Below are positions 6,159-12,518 of a DNA stretch of 12,518 nucleotides, piece by piece; the stretch's first letter is position 1; each line of letters begins with the position of its first letter. This stretch comes from Nephromyces sp. MM_2019 (taxonomy: Eukaryota; Apicomplexa; Aconoidasida; Nephromycida). Under the pieces are notes generated by a model. That model was not told the DNA's origin, made no database searches, and saw only the letters and a list, made by a program, of their open reading frames with translations. The DNA lies in contig JADHZB010000696.1 in the NCBI GenBank assembly GCA_015657535.1, forward strand, positions 8,140-20,657, in the 5' to 3' direction. Position numbers and translations under genes: made by a program.

Positions 6159-9100
6159 GTAAAACTACGAATCTGTCTTTACGTGTGTGCCAATGTGTGT
6201 GTGTGTGAGAATCTGTGTGTTTGTGCAGGAATCTATGTGCGTATGGATATCAGCACTCATACTGTGTATGTGAGTGTGCGCTGGTCAACATTCATATTGC
6301 GTGCCAATCAGAAGTTTCTTTTTGTGTTTCATCTGATGTGTGTTCCAAATAAAGATCGGCAGGAAGTGTGCGAAGCTAAAGCCTGCGATTTCTACCTTTA
6401 ATCTTGTGCTTTGCTCTACGTTGAAGAGTAAAGCTGCATTATTTTCACTTGGGCGTAGGTTCACCCTCGTCTGACACATGCACACTATAGCACACACAAA
6501 CTGTAGTACATACGTGCTGGAATCCCTTCTAACACACAAAAGCTTATGTTTACCTACAGTTGGTCTCAATGGGGCTGGGAAGTCGAACATACTGCTGGCA
6601 GTCTCGTTTATAATGGCAGATCTTGGAGCGCAATCCAATGAGAGGAAAATATATCTTCATGTAAGAAGAGGGAGAAGACACTATGTGTGTGCGTGCGTGT
6701 GTGTATGTGGTTTTTATGCATGTGATTGTGATCTTCATTTGCGTATGGACTTCACATATGTGTGCTCGATACATGTGTGTATGAACCCCATCCATATGTG
6801 AGTGTGATCTTCATGCATGTGAATAAGAACTTCAAATGTGTAGGTATGATCGTCATACGTGTGTGTGATCATCATACGTGTGATTTTGATTTTCATGGCT
6901 GCCTGATCTTCGTGTGTTTGTGTACACCTTCTGTGTGTGTGCGATTCATGCGTGTGTTTTAAAACGAATCCTTTTCTTCTCTCTGTGCTTGATGGCAGCT
7001 AGTGGAGGCGATAAAGATGGTATGTGTGTGCATTTTTCTTCGCCTTTGTGTGCAGGAAGGCGCTAGTGCAGCCGTTACGACAGCTTACGTTGAAGTCGTC
7101 TTAGATAATACCGATAGACGAATGAGTATGGTGAGTCTCAACTGACACACGCATCAGCTCGGGAAGACACTTTTAATCACACACACAATGGCACCAGAAA
7201 TTGAGTCTTGACACATACGTGGAGGCCTCACACACACATGTTAACTTCATGCACATGCCACACGCACGTTAGGGCCTCGCACACACATGGCGGCTCCACA
7301 CACATAAGAATTTGAAACACAGGTGGTGGCTTTAGAGATATAGGAAGGGGTCACACAAGCATGGGAACTCCCAGGGAACTGCATCAAACACACGCGAGTC
7401 ACCCACATCATGCAAGCTAATGTATGCCTGCATGCTAAGCAGCAAACTACGCGCACACTATAGAATCCCCTCATATAATCCAGAGCACGCTGTAATATGC
7501 ACAAGCCATGCACACACACACCGCATGCTCATTAACCTTCTAGTTGAGTGCCTTGAAGTAAGTTAGTGTCTCTTGTGAGGGTATAACACTTTCAAGTATT
7601 CTTTAAGTTATTCTCTACTAATTAAGCTCCACGTGTGTGTGTGTGTGTGTGCGAGTTTATTTGGTTGCATAAAGAGATAACGAACTCTAAAGCCTTTGGG
7701 GGCCAGGTCATCCTGCAATTACATTGTTTGTAGGCTTGCGTTGGTGTGTGGTGGTGTGTGTTAGTATATATTGCTGTTACATTGTATCGATATGCTGGTA
7801 TATGGGTTTCTGCATTTTGTTGTGTGTTAACCTGGGTGTTGATTAAGGCTGCGGGTTATTTTTAGTGCTTTCTTGCTATAAGCTAAGGCAAATATTCCAT
7901 CGCTCCGGCTTTTGGTATTTTTTAATACTGTGAGACTGTTTGTGCGCACACACACTTTCACTGTATGTGTACATCGTTATGTGAGCAAAACTTCTTCTGA
8001 TTTGCAGTTTAACGATGATGAAGTTGCTATAAAGAGAATCTTCAGCGTAGCTAAGGATGATTGGTTCCTCAACGGGAAGCACATAAGGTGTGTGTGTTGA
8101 TGTTGGTGGTGTTTTTTTGTCTGTTTTTCTGCCTATCTGTCTGTTTCTGCGTGTTTCTGTATGCATATGTCTGTATGTGTGCGTGTCTCCCTACTTCCCT
8201 CTCTGTGTCTTCCACTCTCTATGTCTACCTCTCTCTATGTGAGTCTCTCTCTTGGTGTGTCTCTGCCTGTGCGTGTCTTCCTCTCCCTGTGTGTGGTCTT
8301 TCTGTGTGTTGGTATTCCTCGCTCCCTCACTCAGTATCTCCCTTTCTCCCTGTGCGTCTCTCTCCTTCCCTATGTGAGTTTCTGCTTCCCTCCCTCTCTG
8401 TGTGTGCGTAGCAACTCTTATTTTATAATTGAAGGTTTTCCCTCTTCTTTTTCCCGGATTTGGAATTTTTATGCTGATTTAAGTGTATGTACACCCGAGT
8501 TTCTCAATTTATGTTAGTGATGGTGAGTGCTATCATAGAGTGTACATACACCCCCCTTTTTGGTAGCTTTAACGCCGTTTTTGAAGCTTTAAGGCTTCTC
8601 TGCGTAGGCTATATAAACTGCACTCTGAGGAAGCATAAGATCACACTTTTAGCATGAAATTACTCTTTTTTTTCTCAGTAAATCAGAAATATTTCAGCTA
8701 TTTGAAAGTGCTGGATTTTCTCGGTGAGTGTGTGTGTTGAGATGCAGACGTAGCTGCTTGTTGGAGAGGCATTTACTAGGGGGTTCATGGAGTTCTTTTC
8801 ATGTGTGTGATATTTTTTGGTGTGTGCTTCATTAATACTCTTCTTTTGTGTGTATGTTGTATATGATCTGTGTGCATTGAGTGTGCTGTGTGCATTGAGT
8901 GTGTTGTGCGTATGTGTGTTGTGCGTATGTGTGTTGTGCGTATGTGTGGTGTTTCTCTCCTTTGTAAATTGTTAGTGTTTGCTTTGTTTGCTGTGTGTGT
9001 TTCTACTGTTTTTGTGCGTGTTCTGCGTGTGCGCGATGTGTCTGTGCTGCAAATTCTTCCTGTATGTGCCTCTTTCTGTGTGTCTATATGCGTGTGCTAT

Positions 9101-12092
9101 TACATTGTGTGTGTATATTATTTACATGGTTAAACCTGTATATTACCACTGTTTAACGACTACCCAAGGCTGATTGATTGACAGGTCTAATCCCTACTTT
9201 ATAGTGAGACAGGGGAAGGTAGCTGAGCTGACTACTATGAGCGATGCTGCCAGGCTGAGGCTCCTGAAGGATATTGCAGGCACTAAAGTATACGATGAAA
9301 AGAGACTAGATTCTCTTCGATGCCTTGATGAAACAGGTTAACTCCTCTGTGTGCGAAATCACACCTATCCAAATACAGAGAGAAAGACACACACGCGCAC
9401 ACACGTTTCATGCTCTAGATATGCTTGGTGGTGCTTCACGCACACATCACGTTCTAAATATGATTAATGGCGCATCACACACACGCTATACTATATACAT
9501 ACTTAAGGGTTCACACGCAATTTCCCAGTCCCTTAAGAAAACTCTCTCGTGCTTCGTTTCTTAGGTGATTTCAGAGTTTGCATATTTTGAGAATATCAAT
9601 AGAGTTTGTGTGTATATGTGTTGAGAGTGGAGTATATGAAAACTTAGTGTGTGCGGCTAGTGTGATTTGCTAGTTTGTGTGTGCTTCGTCAGATTTTTGA
9701 GTTGTGTGTTAAATTCATTCTTGTGTGTGTGTGTGAAGAGGAGAGACGCCATCGGGTAGACGAAAACATTCAAAGTATGCATAAGAAGCTGGATAACCTA
9801 CAAAATGAGCAGAAGGAACTCTATGAGTATCAAGAGTTTGATAGGCTGAGAAGGATTGTAGAGTTTTGTCTCAACGGTGAGTGGAGGGAATATTTGAAGA
9901 TATGTATGTGTGTGTTGTGTGTGTGTTGTGTGTGTGTGTGTGTGTTGTGTGTGTTGTGTGTGTTGTGTGTGTGTGTTGTGTGTGTGTGTTGTGTGTGTGT
10001 GTTGTGTGTGTTGTGTGTGTGTTGTGTGTGTTGTGTGTGTGTGTGTGTTGTGTGTGTGTTGTGTGTGTGTTGTGTGTGTGTTGTATGTGTGTGTTGTGTG
10101 TGTGTTGTGTGTGTGTTGTGTGTGTGTTGTGTGTGTGTTGTGTGTGTGTGTGTGTTTTAATAGCAGGAGTACATTGCGAGAGCAGTTTAGCTCGCTTTTG
10201 GCGTACATTCTGTGTTTTCTATGTACGTGTACTTCATGGAATATCTCTGTGTATTTGGTCTTTTGCCTGTGTGTGTATTTGGTGTGTCACCCGTATGTGT
10301 GTGTGTGTGTATGCGTATCTGGTGTGCTGCCTGTTTGTGCATGTTTGGTTTGTCCTCAGAATGTATGTTTCTGGCGTTTTCTCCATCAATGAGTATGCTT
10401 GTGTCTGTTTTGTTGGCTCGGTGTGTGTATCTTATGTGTATTCCTTGTGTGCGTGTATCTTGTATATTCCCTGTGTTTACGTGTATCTACTGCATTGTCC
10501 GTGTGTGTTTCATCTTGTGTGCTCTCTATGTGTATGTGTGTACTTCACTTGTTGTGCCTGTGTGCGTGTTATCTTGTTTTTTTCTGTGTGCGTTCATTTT
10601 ATATGTTATCTGTGTTTTTTCGTTTTGTTTGCTTTCTGTGTATGTGGGTGTATGTTGTGCTTTGTCTGTGTGTGTGCATATCTTTTGTATCACTTGTGTG
10701 TGTGTCTTGCTTTTTTTGTCAATATTAACCCTGCAGTGCTTGACCCATTTTTTCTATTAACTGATTCCCTGGTGTGTATCCTCCCTTCCGTAGGTTTTCT
10801 CCCTATAGCTGTGTGTGAGCATTTCTGTGTGTATGTGTCAATTGTAGAACATAACGTAAGCTGGCTATACACGCAATACACCTCGCACTCACGCCTGTAC
10901 TTACACCCTGTTACTCAGTGCTATGCCAGCCAATAAAATGCTCTTCCAACCTCCCACTGCAAGTCGTTCTCTCAGTGCTTAACTGTGTGTGTGTGTACGT
11001 TTGTACTAATTATGCAGAGCTTTCATGGGAAGATTCACATAGAGAGGAGAAGGAGTCTGAAGCTACTTTTAAGGTAACACTTAAGGCATGGGATTGGTGT
11101 AATGAATGGAATAGCTTGGCTGAAAGGGGTAATATGCCTCACAGCCACACACGAGTAGTATGTTGTGTGCGTCGTGTGTGTGTGTTGTGTGTGTGTGTGT
11201 GTGTGTTGTGTGTGTGTGTGTGTGTGCGTCGTGTGTGTGTGTGTGTGTGTTGTGTGTGCGTCGTGTGTGTGTGTGTGTGTGAGTGTGTGTGTGTGTGAGT
11301 GTGTGTGTGTGTGAACGTGACGCCTTAGAGTATGAATATGAAGATGATGCTTAAAGATGTAAATTTTTACATGAATCGAACTTAATTTGATCGTGTGTGT
11401 GAGGTCATATCTGTGTGTGGGTGGGTATGAATTGGTGTTTCTGTGTGTGTTGGCGCATGTGTGTACATGGGTATGTTTTAGTTTGTGTATACGTGTGTAT
11501 ATGGATGCATTTATGTTGGTGGGCTTGATTGGATTGGTATGTAAGTGGAGGTTTGAATGTGTGTGTGCAACTTTATGTGTGAGTGAGTGTGTATACGTTG
11601 GTGTTTGGATTCGTGTGTGTGCATATAGTGAATAGCATGTGTGTCCTGTTCTACTGTATTTCTTTCAGGCTGCTGAGGAAGTGTTCAACCGGCTCGATAG
11701 CGAGCTACAAGGAGTAGTCAGCGCAAAGGACTCCCTGGATATAGAATGCCAAAAGAGTATGTATGCGTGTATTTATGTGTGGCTCTGTGTGTCTGTGTGA
11801 CTCTGTGTGTCGGTTTGCGTGTGTTGTTAGATTGAGCACAAGTGTTATCGGTGACTGTGCTTTTTTTGGGTAGTTTAGTAGTGTTGTGTGTTCGGCATGG
11901 GAGATGTGTGTGCAGAATTGGTGATGTCTTGCACATAAGGCCACTTGTGTGTGTTTTTATGGACGCCTTTCTCGTGTGCTGTACGATCATGGCTTTCTAT
12001 GTTGCCTGTCCAACCCTTTGTGTTGTTTAGTTGAGGAAAACCGAAGAAAGCTGAGTCGTAGACGGGAGTCTTTGAAGGCAGCGATGATACTG
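6071..12092 (+). CDS. SMC3: Cohesin ATPase subunit SMC3, N-terminal 295 residues (ten exons)
   Basis: Join(6071..6158, 6560..6660, 7056..7130, 8008..8087, 8679..8723, 9185..9336, 9739..9876, 11018..11073, 11669..11756, 12031..12092), 885 nt, all introns GT-AG; continues past the right edge (the family is about 1200 residues). SMC3 pairs with SMC1 and the kleisin RAD21/SCC1 to form the nuclear cohesin ring that holds sister chromatids together. Visible: start MYIKKLSVRGFRTY; Walker A GLNGAGKS (31-38); LHEG (62-65); Q-loop Gln139 in IVRQGK; the SMC3 hallmark SAGFSRSNPY (125-134); AGTKVYDEK (161-169); then charged coiled-coil sequence from about 180 on. SAGFSRSNPY..IV.QGK distinguishes it from SMC1, SMC2 and SMC4. 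Departures from human SMC3: Ala instead of Ser in Walker A, Ala at one of the two acetylated lysines, and a two-residue shorter R-loop segment. Confidence 0.95.
6159..6559 (+). other. SMC3 intron 1 (401 nt)
   Basis: TG-rich at 6180-6300, mixed at 6300-6470, CA-rich at 6475-6540, so its two ends are partly complementary. A 117-codon minus-strand ORF spans the mixed part and the antisense of exon 2; it has no family resemblance and is not called. Confidence 0.85.
6560..6660 (+). CDS. SMC3: SMC3 exon 2 with Walker A (residues 30-63)
   Basis: 101 nt between CCTACAG and GTAAGA. It carries the P-loop GLNGAGKSN (31-39), whose Lys37 binds ATP phosphate, and the segment leading to the R-loop. Ends in phase 0 after ...KIYLH. 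Confidence 0.95.
6661..7055 (+). repeat. SMC3 intron 2 with GATCTTCAT-TG minisatellite
   Basis: 395-nt intron. From about 6728 to 6925 variants of GATCTTCATACGTGTGTGT recur (near 6730, 6806, 6848, 6867, 6888 and 6905), separated by TG-rich DNA. A candidate microexon sits at 6999-7019, described separately. Confidence 0.75.
6999..7019 (+). other. Candidate 21-nt microexon or pseudoexon inside SMC3 intron 2
   Basis: CTTTTCTTCTCTCTGTGCTTGATGGCAG (not all pyrimidine) leads to 21 nt that are bounded by AG and GTATGT. They are exactly seven codons (LVEAIKM) in phase 0, matching the phase-0 junction between exons 2 and 3, so inclusion would keep the frame. Inclusion would put seven residues between LH and EG of the conserved LHEG motif, so the main product probably skips it. 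Confidence 0.3.
7056..7130 (+). CDS. SMC3: SMC3 exon 3 (residues 64-88)
   Basis: 75 nt, 25 whole codons, between TTTGTGTGCAG and GTGAGT. It codes EGASAAVTTAYVEVVLDNTD, matching the conserved LHEG....AxVE(I/V)xxDN(S/T)D strand of SMC3 heads. Both boundaries are phase 0. Confidence 0.94.
7131..8007 (+). repeat. SMC3 intron 3 (877 nt), CA-rich then TG-rich
   Basis: 7138-7515 is CA-rich with repeats of GGCCTC(A/G)CACACACATG near 7222 and 7274. 7630-7985 is TG-rich, including an unbroken (GT)n run starting at 7631. The two parts are complementary in character. No exon is needed here because residues 88 and 89 align without a gap to SMC3. Confidence 0.8.
8008..8087 (+). CDS. SMC3: SMC3 exon 4 (residues 89-114)
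   Basis: 80 nt between TCTGATTTGCAG and GTGTGTGTTG. It codes ...EVAIKRIFSVAKDDWFLNGK. The donor merges directly into a TG run. This exon holds the position of the two conserved acetyl-lysines (human K105 and K106); here they read Ala103-Lys104. Ends two bases into Ser115. Confidence 0.94.
8088..8678 (+). repeat. SMC3 intron 4 (591 nt), TC/TG-rich then non-repetitive
   Basis: 8100-8405 is pyrimidine-rich with TCTCCCT(T/C)TCTCTGTGTGT-like repeats. 8410-8678 is non-repetitive. It contains a perfect 12-nt inverted repeat, GTGTATGTACAC at 8483-8494 and GTGTACATACAC at 8540-8551, plus a short stem GAAGC-TTTAAG-GCTTC near 8583-8598. Confidence 0.8.
8679..8723 (+). CDS. SMC3: SMC3 exon 5 (residues 115-129)
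   Basis: 45 nt, the shortest exon, between TTTTTTTTCTCAG and GTGAGT. It codes KSEIFQLFESAGFS and splits Arg130 across the junction. It begins the SAGFSRSNPY hallmark, which is completed by exon 6 only if the splice is as given. Confidence 0.94.
8724..9184 (+). repeat. SMC3 intron 5 (461 nt) with three exact 15-nt tandem copies
   Basis: GTTGTGCGTATGTGT is repeated perfectly three times at 8903-8917, 8918-8932 and 8933-8947, just after two copies of a TGTGCATTGAGTGTG unit (near 8871 and 8888). The rest is TG-rich. The near-identity of the copies suggests recent expansion. Confidence 0.85.
9185..9336 (+). CDS. SMC3: SMC3 exon 6 with Q-loop (residues 130-180)
   Basis: 152 nt between GATTGATTGACAG and GTTAAC. 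It codes SNPYFIVRQGKVAELTTMSD and AGTKVYDEKR, the most conserved stretch of the head outside Walker A. Gln139 is the Q-loop residue that contacts the ATP magnesium. Ends one base into codon 181. Confidence 0.95.
9337..9738 (+). other. SMC3 intron 6 (402 nt), CA-rich then TG-rich
   Basis: 9340-9520 contains CA-rich DNA with two GCTCTAGATATGCTTGG / GTTCTAAATATGATTAA-related units near 9411 and 9450. 9600-9738 is TG-rich up to the acceptor. The acceptor TGTGTGTGTGTGAAG has no pyrimidine tract. Confidence 0.8.
9739..9876 (+). CDS. SMC3: SMC3 exon 7, start of coiled coil (residues 181-226)
   Basis: 138 nt between GTGTGTGTGTGAAG and GTGAGT. It codes highly charged heptad-like sequence (ERRHRVDENIQSMHKKLDNL, then ELYEYQEFDRLRRIVEF), aligning with the ETEGKREK...EYQKWDKMRRALEY part of animal SMC3. 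The frame fixes the acceptor at AG|AGGAG despite the lack of a pyrimidine tract. Confidence 0.93.
9877..11017 (+). repeat. SMC3 intron 7 (1141 nt) with TG/TTG satellite
   Basis: 9905-10156 is a nearly pure TG tract with regularly placed TTG. From 10094 to 10140 the TT steps fall every 11 nt (unit TTGTGTGTGTG). 10200-10720 is looser TG/TTTG-rich sequence. 10840-10960 is non-repetitive. Long Cys/Val ORFs on the plus strand and a His/Thr ORF on the minus strand across this tract are repeat translations. Residues 226 and 228 align to SMC3 without a gap, so no exon is missing. Confidence 0.9.
11018..11073 (+). CDS. SMC3: SMC3 exon 8 (residues 227-245)
   Basis: 56 nt between TATGCAG and GTAACA. 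It codes LSWEDSHREEKESEATFK, coiled coil. TACTAAT at 11004-11010 looks like a branch site close to the acceptor. The open frame continues past the donor for about 30 codons, so a longer exon form cannot be excluded, but the continuation is Trp-rich and unlike the coiled coil. Confidence 0.88.
11074..11668 (+). repeat. SMC3 intron 8 (595 nt) with TG tract broken by CGTC
   Basis: 11160-11313 is a TG run interrupted three times by GTGCGTCGTGTG (near 11167, 11225 and 11257). It is followed by a looser TG-rich stretch to about 11640 and then a good pyrimidine tract before the acceptor. Confidence 0.85.
11669..11756 (+). CDS. SMC3: SMC3 exon 9 (residues 246-274)
   Basis: 88 nt between TATTTCTTTCAG and GTATGT. 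It codes EEVFNRLDSELQGVVSAKDS and following residues, coiled coil with regularly spaced hydrophobics. Ends one base into Ile275. Confidence 0.9.
11757..12030 (+). other. SMC3 intron 9 (274 nt)
   Basis: The shortest complete intron here. TG-rich at 11765-11830 with repeated CTGTGTGTC/GACTCTGTGTGTC, then mixed. Acceptor TGTTGTTTAG. No further feature seen. Confidence 0.8.
12031..12092 (+). CDS. SMC3: SMC3 exon 10 (residues 275-295)
   Basis: 62 nt between TGTTGTTTAG and GTAATG. It codes EENRRKLSRRRESLKAAMIL, basic coiled coil. The donor choice is less certain than the others because no downstream exon is visible to confirm phase. Confidence 0.82.
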
Positions 12093-12518
12093 GTAATGCT
12101 GGGCTGCAGTCCATGTCCAGCTCCACACACAAGGAGATTTGTGTGTGCGTGTGTTTCCACGCCTGTATTTTGTGCAGATTACGGGTTTTAGTGTGTGTCG
12201 AAGTGACTGTTTACGTGTTTATTCTACTTCCTGTTTATAGCCCTATAGTTTTGGCTAATTTAGATGTCCGTGTGTATGGATGTGTGTTTGGGTATGGATG
12301 TGTGTCTAGGTATGCACGGGTATGTGTGTGTCCATATGCATTTGTATGTATTTTTCTGTGTGTGTGTGAGCCGTGGTGCGCGTATCTATGTGTGTGTGCT
12401 TACTTGTGTCTTCTGAAAAGTGCTTTTATTGTGTGTTCGTGTGTTTTGTTCCCTTTTTGGTTTGTTCTTAAAAGTAGTATTTTTGTGTGTGTGTTTGTGT
12501 GTGTTTGTGTGTTTGTGT
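12093..12518 (+). other. SMC3 intron 10, open at right edge
   Basis: After the donor GTAATG the sequence is TG-rich with GTATGGATGTGTGT repeats near 12275-12330 and a pure TG/TTTG run at the very end. I found no stretch that continues the SMC3 coiled coil, so exon 11 is presumably outside the window. Confidence 0.65.

Noticed and set aside
6285..6638. 117-codon minus-strand ORF of fairly mixed composition
   Set aside because: Its first ~27 codons are the antisense of SMC3 exon 2 and the rest is intron 1, with no family resemblance and no splice support. An antisense gene cannot be fully excluded.
8061..8517. Plus-strand ORFs rich in Ser, Leu and Cys after SMC3 exon 4
   Set aside because: They are translations of the TC/TG-rich part of intron 4; the SMC3 frame itself stops right after the exon 4 donor.
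9675..10936. Very long plus-strand ORFs (up to 351 codons) rich in Cys and Val, and a minus-strand His/Thr-rich ORF
   Set aside because: They are translations of the TG/TTG tract in SMC3 intron 7, which has no stop codons in these frames. The same holds for the Cys/Val or His/Thr ORFs near 338-702, 807-1028, 3742-4044, 8870-9133 and 11387-11635.
1..12518. tRNA, rRNA, U6 or other standard RNA genes; transposon or viral proteins
   Set aside because: I looked for B-box-like GTTCRANNC with a cloverleaf, U6 core sequence and reverse transcriptase or transposase motifs on both strands by eye and saw none. A covariance-model scan would be decisive.

Overview
This window comes from an intron-rich eukaryote. 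Two conserved nuclear genes can be recognised, and both are cut into short exons by canonical GT-AG introns. On the minus strand at the left edge is the start of a LUC7-family U1 snRNP protein (2 exons, 65 residues, continuing off the left end). On the plus strand from 6071 to the right edge is the start of the cohesin ATPase subunit SMC3 (10 exons, 295 residues, continuing off the right end). The two genes are divergent, with about 4.9 kb between their start codons. All exons read with the standard genetic code. The LUC7 N-terminus (MDEMR..., CPHDLF.NTK) resembles what I would expect in apicomplexans or other protists. That, plus many small exons in a gene-sized locus, makes an alveolate such as an apicomplexan a reasonable but unproven guess.

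Noncoding DNA is dominated by degenerate TG/CA dinucleotide tracts and local minisatellites with unit lengths of roughly 11 to 40 nt. These make nearly every long ORF here spurious (Cys/Val-rich or His/Thr-rich translations). In SMC3 only 885 of the 6022 bases from the start codon to the end of exon 10 are coding; the nine complete introns are 274 to 1141 nt long.

Layout: 1-261 LUC7 intron 2 (open at the edge); 262-314 LUC7 exon 2; 315-1045 LUC7 intron 1; 1046-1189 LUC7 exon 1; 1190-6070 unassigned divergent spacer holding a two-copy ~81-nt tandem repeat, several minisatellites, a GC-rich patch, an A-rich island with a strong hairpin, and a TTC/CTC pyrimidine tract directly upstream of SMC3; 6071-12092 SMC3 exons 1-10; 12093-12518 SMC3 intron 10, open at the edge.

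The gene products have separate roles: LUC7 helps U1 snRNP choose 5' splice sites, and SMC3 is half of the cohesin ATPase. No shared pathway is implied. The most interesting leads are an apparent change at the paired acetylation lysines of SMC3, a change in the SMC3 R-loop segment, a 21-nt in-frame candidate microexon, complementary CA and TG arms within single introns, and the possible structured elements in the spacer.
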